Below are positions 17,782 through 26,144 of a stretch of 64,000 nt of DNA, piece by piece; position 1 is the stretch's first letter, and every line of letters starts with the position of its first letter. The position numbers were made by a program, and so were the translations under genes. The DNA is from Chthoniobacteraceae bacterium (GTDB taxonomy: Bacteria > Verrucomicrobiota > Verrucomicrobiia > Chthoniobacterales > Chthoniobacteraceae), in the NCBI GenBank assembly GCA_028293625.1, contig JAQGOL010000030.1, positions 248,001 to 312,000 on the forward strand, read 5' to 3'. The notes below the pieces were generated by a model. It made no database searches, was not told the DNA's origin, and worked only from the letters and a program-made list of their open reading frames with translations.

Positions 17782-18078
17782 GCGCTGCGCGCCGCGTGGA
17801 ATGCGGCTTCATTCCGGGCATTCATGGGCGCCGCCTGTTTCTGCCGCTGCACATCCGTCGTGCTGCCGCCCTGGTCGTCATCCTCTTTTTTAACGAGCCG
17901 GACATTCGGTCGATTCAGGATCAATGGATTGAGTGGAACGATGGAAATCGTCCCATTACCAGCCAGTCAAGGCTGCCGGTTTCCGCACGTACAATCTTCC
18001 CAAAAGCGTGCCGTAGAGAGTCCGGATTCACCAGTGAACGGCTTTTTTCAAAAAGATCGAAAATGATGAAGAAACTCA
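17782..18078 (+). other. Gene-free stretch between parA and the tRNA-Asp promoter
   Basis: About 300 bases with only short open frames that lack good codon pattern or known motifs. No parB remnant, repeat or convincing terminator was seen here. Confidence 0.5.
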
Positions 18079-18106
18079 TTGCATAAACAAAGAGCGCTCC
18101 TATACT
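18079..18106 (+). promoter_or_regulatory. Sigma70-type promoter of tRNA-Asp
   Basis: TTGCAT (18079-18084) and TATACT (18101-18106) are separated by 16 bases, close to the vegetative consensus. The predicted start near 18113 is about nine bases before the mature tRNA end. Confidence 0.65.
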
Positions 18107-18121
18107 TCGCGGCTCCTTCAA

Positions 18122-18195
18122 GGAGTCTTAGCTCAATTGGTTAGAGCGCCGCCCTGTCACGGCGGAGGTTGCGGGTTCGAGTCCCGTAGACTCCG
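18122..18195 (+). tRNA. tRNA-Asp (GTC)
   Basis: A complete cloverleaf of 74 bases. The acceptor stem GGAGTCT pairs with AGACTCC, the D arm is GCTC/GAGC, the anticodon stem CCGCC/GGCGG encloses the loop CTGTCAC with anticodon GTC, and the T arm has TTCGAGT. The discriminator is G, as usual for tRNA-Asp. CCA is not encoded. A run of six T follows at once and may end transcription. Confidence 0.97.
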
Positions 18196-18361
18196 CTTTT
18201 TTATGTCCTCTCCCCGAGAGGGTTACATAAGAAAGCATCGCTGGTCCGTTTCCGGATACAGCATCGATTCATCACCAGGAAATTCCATTTCAGCTTCGGC
18301 TGATGAACCGTGCCACGACGAGCGCCAACCGCCCTTTTCTGCTACTACAAACCGCTTTCCG

Positions 18362-18392
18362 AGCCCATCGCGCACTTAACACGCGATGGGCT
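18362..18392 (-). terminator. Hairpin after amt (likely terminator)
   Basis: A perfect 11-base stem, AGCCCATCGCG (18362-18372) with CGCGATGGGCT (18382-18392), and a 9-base loop. It is 23 bases beyond the amt stop. The U-run is weak on the minus strand, so a factor may help. Confidence 0.55.
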
Positions 18393-18414
18393 GCTCAGCG
18401 GAAGATCGCCCGGA

Positions 18415-19761
18415 TTAATGATTGTAGGCGCTTTCGCCGTGCGTGGAAATATCCAGGCCGGCATGCTCGTCCTCGGACTCCACGCGAATCCCGATCGTGG
18501 CTTCAATCAGTTTAAGCAGGAGATAAGTCACACTGCCGGCCAGCACCGCAGTAAAAAGGACGCCCTCAAGTTGACGAAAAAATTGAGGAAAACCGCCGGC
18601 GAGTGAGACCACGTGGCCATCGATCTGGAAAGTGCTCCCAATGGCGGGATTCACTTCTGCGCTCGCCAGGAAACCGACCATCAGCATTCCAACAATGCTC
18701 CCCATGCAATGCACTCCGAAGACGTCGAGAGAATCGTCGTATCCGAAGCGCGCCTTGAGTTTGGTCACTGAAAGATAACAGACAACGCCTGCCGCCAGGC
18801 CAATGCAAACCGCGCCGGCCACGGTGACAAATCCCGAGGCGGGTGTGATCGTGGCAAGGCCGGCAACCATTCCGGAGGCGGCGCCGAGAACACTCGGCTT
18901 CCCTTTTACGGCCCATTCAAAAAACGCCCAGCTTAGCCCCCCCGCCGCGCCCGCAAAGTGGGTCGCCGCAAACGTGCTGCTGGCCAGGCAACCGCTGTTC
19001 AATGCGCTTCCCGCGTTGAATCCGAACCACCCTATCCAAAGCAGGCCTGTACCGATCAAACTCAAAACAACGTTATGCGGAAGCATCGGTTCATGAGGAA
19101 AACCGCGCCTTTTTCCAAGCACGATCGCACAGACCAAAGCGGAAACCCCAGACGAGATATGCACCACCGTGCCGCCGGCAAAATCAAGCACCGGCAAATG
19201 GCCGCCAAGCGCCCAGTTGAAGTAACCGCCTTTGCCCCACATCATGTGCGTTAGCGGGCAATAGACCAGTGGCAGCCAACCTAAAACCAAGAGAAGAAAA
19301 GCGCTGAACTTGATCCGCTCCGCAAAGGCGCCGGTGATCAACGCCGGGGTGATCACGGCGAACATCATCTGGAAAATCATGAAGGTCTGCGCGGGAACCG
19401 TCGCGGCATAGTCGGGATTGGGCGCCGCGCCGACTCCACGAAGGAAAAGATGCTGGGTAAAACTGCCGAAAACGGCATTTCCATCGCCAAAAGCGAGACT
19501 GTAACCAAAAACAAACCAGAGAATTGACATCAACGACATGAGAAACATGCTTTGCATCATGGTGGACAAAACGTTCTTTGTTCGAACAAGGCCTCCATAA
19601 AACAGGGCAAGCCCGGGCCCGGTCATCATCAAAACCAGGGCGCTTGAAATCAGCATCCAGGCATTATCGGCATGATCAATTACTGGTGCGGCAGCGGGTT
19701 GCTGCGCACTCGCTGTGGTGAAGGCGGTAAAGCCAAAGAGAAGCAAAATCAGGGGTTTCAT
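18415..19761 (-). CDS. amt: Ammonium transporter (Amt/MEP/Rh family)
   Basis: A 448-residue polytopic inner-membrane channel for ammonium. It has an N-terminal signal-like segment (LILLLFGFTAF up to ASAQ) and then about 11 hydrophobic helices. Family marks include ALFYGGLVRTKNVLS in the first helices, the pore histidine of the twin-His pair in GGTVVHISSGVSALV, and the second in DVFGVHCMGSIVG. The acidic C-terminal tail (VESEDEHAGLDISTHGE) has the motif seen in Amt proteins controlled by GlnK, yet no glnK/glnB gene lies beside it. It is monocistronic, between tRNA-Asp and the PTS cluster. Confidence 0.95.
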   Translation of the reverse strand: MKPLILLLFGFTAFTTASAQQPAAAPVIDHADNAWMLISSALVLMMTGPGLALFYGGLVRTKNVLSTMMQSMFLMSLMSILWFVFGYSLAFGDGNAVFGSFTQHLFLRGVGAAPNPDYAATVPAQTFMIFQMMFAVITPALITGAFAERIKFSAFLLLVLGWLPLVYCPLTHMMWGKGGYFNWALGGHLPVLDFAGGTVVHISSGVSALVCAIVLGKRRGFPHEPMLPHNVVLSLIGTGLLWIGWFGFNAGSALNSGCLASSTFAATHFAGAAGGLSWAFFEWAVKGKPSVLGAASGMVAGLATITPASGFVTVAGAVCIGLAAGVVCYLSVTKLKARFGYDDSLDVFGVHCMGSIVGMLMVGFLASAEVNPAIGSTFQIDGHVVSLAGGFPQFFRQLEGVLFTAVLAGSVTYLLLKLIEATIGIRVESEDEHAGLDISTHGESAYNH

Positions 19762-19809
19762 TCAGAATGTGAACGAAAAACACCAGACCAGCCAATCAGA
19801 GTAAAGGGC

Positions 19810-19828
19810 GCTGTCATTTTTAGACAGC
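19810..19828 (-). promoter_or_regulatory. Small hairpin in the amt upstream region
   Basis: GCTGTC (19810-19815) and GACAGC (19823-19828) form a 6-base stem with an A/T loop about 50 bases upstream of the amt start. It could be an operator or leader structure. I did not find a sigma54 promoter in this upstream region. Confidence 0.2.
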
Positions 19829-19933
19829 CGGCCTTGAATCAGGATGGATAAAAACAGATTTTGGCTTTTTTCGCGCACGTGAATCAGCCAGCAATCCGCC
19901 GGGCGTTAAGGAGCAGCGGCACTCGGGGGAAAA

Positions 19934-19971
19934 CGAAAAACCCTGCACACCTTTCGGCGCGCAGGGTTTTC
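19934..19971 (-). terminator. Intrinsic terminator after ptsI
   Basis: AAAAACCCTGC (19936-19946) pairs with GCAGGGTTTT (19961-19970) around a 14-base loop. Read on the minus strand the stem is followed by a T-rich run. It lies about 60 bases after the ptsI stop and closes the hprK-ptsH-ptsI transcript. Confidence 0.8.
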
Positions 19972-20028
19972 CGTTAATCTAAAAAGCGGATGCTAATCAG
20001 CCATCCGGCAGCAGAAACAGAGCCGCCG

Positions 20029-21798
20029 TTACAGCAAGTCCGGATAATGGAGACGGGCGACCTCCTCGCATTTGGCCAGGATGGAAGCGGCGTTATCGTC
20101 GTGCTTGATATCTTCGATCAATTGGAGGCAAGCCGCAATATCGAGCGACTGCACCGCGCGTTTGATTCGTGGCACCAATGCGGCTCCCGCGCTCAATTCA
20201 TCCACGCCAAGCCCAAGCAACAATGGGGCAAGCAGAATGTCGCCTGCCATTTCACCACAAACCCCGACCCAGAGGCTGTGCGCGTGGCCGGCATCCACCA
20301 CCATTCGAATCAAGCGAATGATGGCCGGATGCGTCGGTTCATAAAGATGGCTGATCCGTTCATTCAACCGGTCGACCGCGATCGAATATTGAATCAAGTC
20401 GTTGGTGCCAATACTGAAAAAATCGACCTCGCGGGCAAGAATGTCGGCAACGATCGCGGCGCTTGGGATCTCGATCATGGCACCTACTTCCATGTCTTCA
20501 TTAAACGGGATCTGCTCGTTGCGAAGCTCCTCGCGGCATTCTTCAAGAATCTTGTTGGCGCGCCGCAATTCATCCACGCCTGAGATCATCGGATACATCA
20601 TGCGCACGTTGCCAACCGCGCTCGCGCGCAAAATGGCCCGCAACTGCGTTTTAAAAACGTCGACCCGTTCAAGGCAAAACCGGATTGCGCGCCAGCCGAG
20701 GAACGGGTTGAGCTCCTCGGGCAAATTCAAGGCGCTCATGAATTTGTCGCCGCCGAGATCGAGCGTGCGAATGATCACGCTATGGGGACGGACCTCCTCG
20801 GCGACTTTGCGGTAGGCGCGATACTGATCCTCTTCATCGGGAAGTTCCGTGCGGTTGAGGTAAAAGAACTCGGTGCGATAAAGGCCCACCCCTTCAGCGC
20901 CGCAAAGCTTCACCTGCACCATATCCTCGGGCAGCTCAATATTGGCCGAGAGAATAACGTGCCGTCCGTCGAGAGTGGTCGACTCGGTTTCACGCAGTTT
21001 TGTGAGCTGCTCTTCGACTTCCGTTTTTTTGGTCTCCAGCTCACCGTATTCCCAGAGCGTCTGATCGCTTGGATTGACGATGACCAACCCGTTATATCCA
21101 TCAAGCAGGATATGATCGCCTGACACGAGTTGCTCGGTGACGTTATGGAGGCCAACCACAGCCGGTATGTTGAGCGACCGCGCCATGATTGCCGTGTGCG
21201 AAGTCTTGCTTCCAACATCGGTGGCAAATCCCATCACCAGCGCCCGGTTGAGCTGCGCGGTATCCGACGGGGTCAGGTTGTGCGAAATAACGATGTGCGG
21301 CGTCGTGATGCTGGCAAGGTCGCGATCCCGTTTTCCCATCAGGTTGCGGATGACGCGCCGGGTAACATCGTGGATATCGAGCGCGCGTTCCCTCAGATAA
21401 AGGTCATCGATTTCGCTGAGAGTTTTCGCGTAACGTCCCGCCACGGTGCCAAAAACGTGCTCCACGTTGTGGCGATCGCGCTGGAGAGTCCGCAGCACTT
21501 CATCGATGAGCGTGCGATCCTCGACCACGAGCAGATGAGCATCGAAAATACTCGCGTCCTTGGCGCCGATCGATTCGGCAATGCGCTCCTGCAATTCGAG
21601 GATCTGTCCGCGCGTGGCAATCAGCGCGGCTTCAAAACGTGCGATTTCCCCCGGGATTTCGTGCTCCTCAATGCGCCGCACAAGCGGTTGCTCATCGTCC
21701 GTGCGATAAACAAAGACACTTCCCCGGGCGATTCCCGGTGAAACTCCTACACCGTGAAACCGCCGCTCCGCGATAGGCGTCGAGGGCTGATTGATCAT
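20029..21798 (-). CDS. ptsI: Phosphoenolpyruvate-protein phosphotransferase (Enzyme I)
   Basis: Transfers phosphate from phosphoenolpyruvate to HPr; cytosolic dimer. The 589 residues carry the EI features in order: an N-terminal HPr-binding/phosphohistidine domain with His201 in SKTSHTAIMARS, the PEP-utilising barrel with LDLGGDKFMSAL, the metal-binding loop GAMIEIPSAA, and FFSIGTNDLIQYS. It is third in the hprK-ptsH-ptsI cluster, 159 bases after ptsH, and is closed by a terminator. No EIIA, EIIB or EIIC is nearby, so the phosphate may be used for regulation rather than sugar uptake. Confidence 0.95.
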   Translation of the reverse strand: MINQPSTPIAERRFHGVGVSPGIARGSVFVYRTDDEQPLVRRIEEHEIPGEIARFEAALIATRGQILELQERIAESIGAKDASIFDAHLLVVEDRTLIDEVLRTLQRDRHNVEHVFGTVAGRYAKTLSEIDDLYLRERALDIHDVTRRVIRNLMGKRDRDLASITTPHIVISHNLTPSDTAQLNRALVMGFATDVGSKTSHTAIMARSLNIPAVVGLHNVTEQLVSGDHILLDGYNGLVIVNPSDQTLWEYGELETKKTEVEEQLTKLRETESTTLDGRHVILSANIELPEDMVQVKLCGAEGVGLYRTEFFYLNRTELPDEEDQYRAYRKVAEEVRPHSVIIRTLDLGGDKFMSALNLPEELNPFLGWRAIRFCLERVDVFKTQLRAILRASAVGNVRMMYPMISGVDELRRANKILEECREELRNEQIPFNEDMEVGAMIEIPSAAIVADILAREVDFFSIGTNDLIQYSIAVDRLNERISHLYEPTHPAIIRLIRMVVDAGHAHSLWVGVCGEMAGDILLAPLLLGLGVDELSAGAALVPRIKRAVQSLDIAACLQLIEDIKHDDNAASILAKCEEVARLHYPDLL

Positions 21799-21957
21799 CG
21801 TTGGAAAAGCACCGTGTCCAACGAATCAGAACTGGCAACACCAAACTCATGCCTGGCATCGGAAAAAAGCAAAGGTCCGGTGAGGAAACGCTTAAAAAAA
21901 CAGAAAAACACAAAAGCAAACATTCTCTTTAAGAATGCAGCAAGTGCGCAGCCCCAA

Positions 21958-22266
21958 TCAATCCTCATCGAACTTTCTCCCAACAATCGACTCGATCTCC
22001 AAAAGCGCGCGCTCGGCATCGGGCCCTTCGCAGGTGATACGCAACTTGGAGCCGAGACCCGCCGCGAGCATCATCAACCCCATAATGCTTTTGCCGTTGA
22101 CCTGTTCGCCGTCTTTTTCGACCCAAATGTCGGACTTGAATCGGCTGCAGGTTTTGACAAACATCGCCGACGGACGCGCATGCAGTCCGAGCCGGTTTTG
22201 AATGACGAGCTCTTTGCTTAGCTTGGACGGAGAGGAGGTTTCGGATTTTCGGCTAAGGAAGCCCAT
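21958..22266 (-). CDS. ptsH: Phosphocarrier protein HPr
   Basis: A 102-residue HPr with a 14-residue N-terminal extension compared with the usual 85-88. His29 in LGLHARPSA is the EI phosphorylation site (His15 in E. coli), and Ser60 in NGKSIMGLMML is the HPr-kinase site (Ser46). Both sites are intact, fitting dual control. Its ATG shares one base with the hprK stop (TGATG), so the two are translationally coupled. Confidence 0.95.
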   Translation of the reverse strand: MGFLSRKSETSSPSKLSKELVIQNRLGLHARPSAMFVKTCSRFKSDIWVEKDGEQVNGKSIMGLMMLAAGLGSKLRITCEGPDAERALLEIESIVGRKFDED

Positions 22267-23225
22267 CAGTGATCTTTCTTCTGCATAACGTTGAGCAATC
22301 GTTGATTAAATTCCATCGCGCTATTTTGGCCCATGCTTTTTAGCTTCTGGTCCATGGCGGCCACCTCAACAAGTCGGGCCAGGTCGCGGCCCGTTCTCAC
22401 TGGGATGGTGATGTGGGGAATCAGGATTTCGAGGATCTCGTAGTATTCCTGATCGAGGCCGATCCTATCGACCTCCTCAAGCTCCTGCCAATCCTTTAGT
22501 GTCACGATAAGATCAAGCCGCTTTTCCATGCGCACACTCCCAATGCCGAAAATGGACATGATATTGATGATCCCAAGCCCGCGGACCTCCATGTGATGCC
22601 GGGTCAGGTCCGGAGACGAACCGACCAGTTCCCTTCCCTCCAAAGCGCGGAACCGGGTGATATCGTCGCTCACCAGGCTATGTCCGCGCTCCACCAAGCC
22701 GAGCACACACTCGCTTTTGCCAATGCCGCTTGAACCGCGGATCAAGGTCCCAACCCCGAGAATGTCGACCATTGATCCGTACTCGCTCTTGGTTGGGGCA
22801 AAATCAAACTCCAGTACAAGGGTCGCCGCGTTGATGAATTTCATCGTCACCATCGGCGTGCGAAAGACGGCAACCCCGGCCAGTTCCGCCTGTTCAAGCA
22901 GCGCGGTCGGCGGCTTGCTTCCACGCGAAATCACGATGCAGGGAATTGGACGCGCACAGAGGGTGCGGCACCGTTCAATCACCTCGGTGGCGGGAAGGCT
23001 TTTTAAATAGGAGAGCTCCGCGCTCCCAAGAATCTGAATCCGTTTTTCGGCGAAATAACTGTAAAAGCCCGAGAGCGCCAGGCCGGGCCGATTGATCGTC
23101 GGCTCGCGGATGCGCCGTTCAAAGCCGGCGGAAGAGCCCAGGAGCTTCATCTGAAGCGACTCGGAGTGACGCGTGTAGAACTCGCCAACGGTGATCGTGG
23201 GGTGCTTGGCTTCAGGAGGGGTCAT
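22266..23225 (-). CDS. hprK: HPr kinase/phosphorylase
   Basis: Phosphorylates and dephosphorylates HPr on the regulatory serine in response to metabolites. The protein has 319 residues: an N-terminal Hpr_kinase_N domain (about 1-130) and a C-terminal kinase domain with P-loop GSSGIGKSE (164-172) and the family signature EVRGLGIINI. It starts the hprK-ptsH-ptsI cluster. In Gram-negative phyla this enzyme commonly goes with an incomplete PTS that senses carbon state; targets such as CcpA are not in this window. Confidence 0.95.
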   Translation of the reverse strand: MTPPEAKHPTITVGEFYTRHSESLQMKLLGSSAGFERRIREPTINRPGLALSGFYSYFAEKRIQILGSAELSYLKSLPATEVIERCRTLCARPIPCIVISRGSKPPTALLEQAELAGVAVFRTPMVTMKFINAATLVLEFDFAPTKSEYGSMVDILGVGTLIRGSSGIGKSECVLGLVERGHSLVSDDITRFRALEGRELVGSSPDLTRHHMEVRGLGIINIMSIFGIGSVRMEKRLDLIVTLKDWQELEEVDRIGLDQEYYEILEILIPHITIPVRTGRDLARLVEVAAMDQKLKSMGQNSAMEFNQRLLNVMQKKDH

Positions 23226-23260
23226 CGGGGAAACGCCACTGTAGAAAGGATGTCCGGAAT

Positions 23261-23297
23261 TGAAAAGAGCCGTCGCAACAAAAGGTGCGACGGCTCT
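23261..23297 (-). terminator. Intrinsic terminator after hpf
   Basis: AGAGCCGTCGCA (23266-23277) pairs perfectly with TGCGACGGCTCT (23286-23297) around an 8-base loop. On the minus strand TTTTCAATT follows. It sits between hpf and hprK, ending the envelope operon before the PTS genes begin. Confidence 0.8.
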
Positions 23298-23340
23298 CCT
23301 CGAACGATTAGCGTGGATTGATCAATCAACCCGGCGGCTC

Positions 23341-23919
23341 TTAAGAAAAGGTCGGTTCCATGAGCCCGAATCCCCCATCCTTGCGCCGGTGCAGCACATT
23401 AATCTTTTCCGTTTTCGCGTTAAGGAAAACCACAAACTGGCGGCTCGACATTTCCAACTGGAGCACCGCTTCGTCGATGAACATCGGCTTCACAGGGTAA
23501 CGTTCGGTTTGAATGACCTGCGGCTCCTTGCCTTCTTCATGATCGTCGAATCCTGAGAGGTCGAGCACCTGCTCTTCAAAATGCTGCACTTCAGCACGGC
23601 GGGGCCGGTGCGAGCGCATGATCTTGGTTTTATACTTGCGCATCTGCTGGGCGATCTTGGCGATGACCCCGTCGATCGAGGCATACATGTCATCGGTCTC
23701 GTGCGTGGCTTCAATCGTGATGTGATTGTTGCAATGCAGGATGATTTCCGCGGAATGCCGGTGTTTTTCGACATTTAGAATGATCTGCGCCTCCATGATG
23801 CGCGGGTAATCGAGGTGGAGATGTTCCACTTTGCCCGTGGCATAATTTTTGATCGCTTCAGTGATACTGACATGGCGGCCCGTCACTTTGACCGGCACAT
23901 TAACGTTTGCGGTTTGCAT
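23341..23919 (-). CDS. hpf: Ribosome hibernation promoting factor, long form
   Basis: A 192-residue long-form HPF. The N-terminal domain (about 1-105) has the S30AE/YfiA pattern (VKVTGRHVSITEAIKNYATG) and binds the small ribosomal subunit. The C-terminal domain (about 140-190, VKPMFIDEAVLQLEMSSRQF, ending RRKDGGFGLMEP) is the dimerisation part that makes 100S ribosomes. It is the last gene of the envelope operon, 33 bases after lptB. In proteobacteria rpoN stands between lptB and hpf; here it is absent. Confidence 0.95.
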   Translation of the reverse strand: MQTANVNVPVKVTGRHVSITEAIKNYATGKVEHLHLDYPRIMEAQIILNVEKHRHSAEIILHCNNHITIEATHETDDMYASIDGVIAKIAQQMRKYKTKIMRSHRPRRAEVQHFEEQVLDLSGFDDHEEGKEPQVIQTERYPVKPMFIDEAVLQLEMSSRQFVVFLNAKTEKINVLHRRKDGGFGLMEPTFS

Positions 23920-23952
23920 AGATGACTTTGGGGTTCTTTGGTTTGGGGTTTA

Positions 23953-24717
23953 CTACATCTGGAAGCTCTCTCCGAGGTAGACTCGGCGAGCCACCGGATC
24001 ATTGATTAAGAAATCCTTCGTGCCGTGGGTTTCGACACGGCCTTCGAAAATCAGATAAGCGCGATCCACAATGGATAGCGTCTCGCGCACATTGTGATCG
24101 GTGATGAGGATACCAAGGCCGCTGTCCCGCAATTTCTGGATGATCTGCTGCACATCATACACGGCAATCGGATCCACGCCGCTAAATGGTTCATCAAGCA
24201 TCAAAAGGCTTGGTTTCGTCACCAATGAACGCGCGATGGTCAGCCGCCGCTTTTCACCGCCCGAGAGCGTCAACGCAAGCTGTTTGGCCACATGCTCAAT
24301 GCCGAACTGGTTAAGCAGCTCCTCGCAACGCGATTTGCGTTCCTTTTTTGAGAGCGAAAGCGTCTCGAGAATCGCCATGATATTCTCGTAAACGGTCATT
24401 TTGCGAAAGATCGACTCCTCCTGCGGCAGGTAGCCCATCCCCATTCGCGCCCGCTTGAACATCGCGAGATCGGTTACATCCTTCTCTTCAAAGAAAACGC
24501 GCCCGCCATTCGGTCGCACCAGGCCAACGATCATATAAAAGCTGGTGGTTTTTCCGGCACCATTGGGACCAAGCAATCCAACGATCTCCCCGCGCTTTAA
24601 GTTGATATCAATCCCGTTGACGACCGCCCGGCCGCCATAGACTTTCACGAGCTTTTCTGTCCGCAGGATCGGCGTTGCATTGGCCGCCAAAGGAGTGGGA
24701 GAGTCAGTTTTAATCAC
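23953..24717 (-). CDS. lptB: LPS export ABC transporter ATP-binding protein
   Basis: Powers extraction of LPS from the inner membrane together with LptFG (not in the window). The 254 residues are a complete ABC ATPase: Walker A GPNGAGKT (50-57), signature LSGGEKRR, Walker B LLMLDEPFSGVDP, and a GLGILITDHNVRETL H-loop region as in LptB. A 16-residue N-terminal tail is extra. It follows the lptA-like gene by four bases. Confidence 0.95.
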   Translation of the reverse strand: MIKTDSPTPLAANATPILRTEKLVKVYGGRAVVNGIDINLKRGEIVGLLGPNGAGKTTSFYMIVGLVRPNGGRVFFEEKDVTDLAMFKRARMGMGYLPQEESIFRKMTVYENIMAILETLSLSKKERKSRCEELLNQFGIEHVAKQLALTLSGGEKRRLTIARSLVTKPSLLMLDEPFSGVDPIAVYDVQQIIQKLRDSGLGILITDHNVRETLSIVDRAYLIFEGRVETHGTKDFLINDPVARRVYLGESFQM

Positions 24718-24721
24718 TCGC

Positions 24722-25552
24722 TTATCGATTCAGGAGGTTCGGCGCGGGAGCCTCTTTGGTGCTGGTTTTGCGGGGCTTGGCGCTGCTGCCCGGATCCGGA
24801 GTCGAACCGGTGATGACGGTTTTGCTCGGCCCGATCGCGCGCATCAATCCGACCCGGTTAAGGATCATGATTGTATCTTCCCTGGTGGCCATCTGGGTGT
24901 TGAAACCCTGCTGGACAGCTGGCGAGCCCGTCAGGGTGATATCTCCGGTTTTGGCATCGTAAAGCGCCTTTCGGGCTGTGCCGATGCTATGGGTGATCGC
25001 GCCATCCGCCTCCACCTTGTCCTGCGTGATAACGACCCGCCCATCCCCATCCATCTCCGCAGTCGCTTTTTCGAGTCCTCCCCCCTTGCTGTCAGCACCC
25101 GGCGCCGCGCCGGACCGAGGAGTATCGCCAGGGGGCTTGGGGGCCGGTTTCCCCACCGGAGCAGCCGCGGACTCCGGGTTGCCTTTATCGGCATGTTTTA
25201 GATAGGCGGTAAGTTTATCGCATTTAACGTTAAACTCAGGATCAATCACAATAACTTCGCCGATAAAAACCGCGGTGTGAACCCGATTATCAAACGTCGC
25301 TGCATTGGAGGTAATTTCTGTCGGCCCCTTGACCTTCTTCTCTCCTTTGTCGTCTTTGGATTCCTCTTTTTTATCGGGCAACAACGCCGCGTCATCGCCG
25401 AGACTGAGCGGTTGTTTTGAAAGCGGATCGCCTGTGGCAAAGGAATCAATCGTCTTTGTCAGCGCTTCTTTGGTCAGCGGTTTGACGCGATCCTGGGCAT
25501 AGCCGGAGCCAAGCGCCATCAGGGTCAAAATAAAAATCGGTGCTTTATTCAT
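24722..25552 (-). CDS. lptA: LptA/OstA-like periplasmic LPS transport protein
   Basis: A 276-residue protein with a signal peptide (MNKAPIFILTLMALGSGYAQ). The start is the ATG at 25552, which overlaps the upstream gene by eight bases. OstA-type beta-jelly-roll strands are visible (GPTEITSNAATFDNRVHTAV, VFIGEVIVID and FNVKCDKLTAYL). They are split by a Pro/Ala/Gly-rich linker of about 50 residues (roughly 155-200) and resume at GDGRVVITQDKVEADGA. LptA bridges the periplasm for LPS. The identification rests on fold pattern, operon position before lptB and the signal peptide; it is longer and looser than E. coli LptA (185). Confidence 0.8.
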   Translation of the reverse strand: MNKAPIFILTLMALGSGYAQDRVKPLTKEALTKTIDSFATGDPLSKQPLSLGDDAALLPDKKEESKDDKGEKKVKGPTEITSNAATFDNRVHTAVFIGEVIVIDPEFNVKCDKLTAYLKHADKGNPESAAAPVGKPAPKPPGDTPRSGAAPGADSKGGGLEKATAEMDGDGRVVITQDKVEADGAITHSIGTARKALYDAKTGDITLTGSPAVQQGFNTQMATREDTIMILNRVGLMRAIGPSKTVITGSTPDPGSSAKPRKTSTKEAPAPNLLNR

Positions 25553-26144
25553 TCTCTTTTTTCTCGGGCTTGGCGGCCTCTTCCTCTTCAAGGTTGTAAA
25601 TGAGCATGCGGACTTTGCCGCCGAGTTTGCCCTGTTTGGTGACGGTGTTAAATTCCATGGTTTGACCGGTGAGCTCGAATTCGGAGTGTTTGATCGTAAC
25701 ACTCTGCTCCGTAGTGATAATACGGGTATTTAGATCAACGATCGAATTAGGCAAATCGATGAACATTTCGTGTTTGCCGTCGTCTGCAAATGTTTCAAGC
25801 CGGGCATCAACCATTTTCATGTGGTCGTTGTCGGGCAGGTTGGCCAGCCCGATTGTGTACAACATCTGCAGTCGGCCGTCGTCCCTTGAACGCACCGGGA
25901 TCTTAAGCCCAAGGGAGTCGTGACCCGGCACCATTGGAATCGACATTTTGTCCGATTTGCCATCCTTGGCTGACTCATTTTTTCCGTTCCCTTTGCCGGA
26001 GTCCTTCCCCTTTTTTTTCGTCTCTTTTTTTGGGTCTTTGAGCGCTTCCTCGCGAAGTTTGTCGTCTTTTTTTGAAGCAAGAGCCGTCGCTCCGAGAAGC
26101 GCGCACAGGGCGAATGAAAGGAGTTTTTTGCTAGAGCAACGCAT
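25545..26144 (-). CDS. lptC: LptC-like LPS transport protein
   Basis: A 199-residue protein from the ATG at 26144. An N-terminal hydrophobic helix (LLSFALCALLGATALAS) is a signal or anchor, followed by a Lys/Asp/Gly-rich linker (about 25-65). An OstA/LptC-like strand region comes next (SLGLKIPVRSRDDGRLQML, ETFADDGKHEMFIDLPNSIV, HSEFELTGQTMEFN), then an acidic tail. The gene overlaps the kdsA stop by 14 bases and the next gene by eight. Its position between kdsA and lptA-lptB supports LptC, but sequence identity to LptC is weak; another LPS-linked OstA protein is possible. Confidence 0.6.
   Translation of the reverse strand: MRCSSKKLLSFALCALLGATALASKKDDKLREEALKDPKKETKKKGKDSGKGNGKNESAKDGKSDKMSIPMVPGHDSLGLKIPVRSRDDGRLQMLYTIGLANLPDNDHMKMVDARLETFADDGKHEMFIDLPNSIVDLNTRIITTEQSVTIKHSEFELTGQTMEFNTVTKQGKLGGKVRMLIYNLEEEEAAKPEKKENE

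Noticed and set aside
17550-18086. Open frame overlapping the end of parA, considered as a parB remnant
   Set aside because: Its first half is parA in another frame, and the second half has no ParB motifs.
18079-18195. tRNA-Asp as a phage or island attachment site
   Set aside because: No integrase gene and no direct repeat of the tRNA 3' end was seen nearby.
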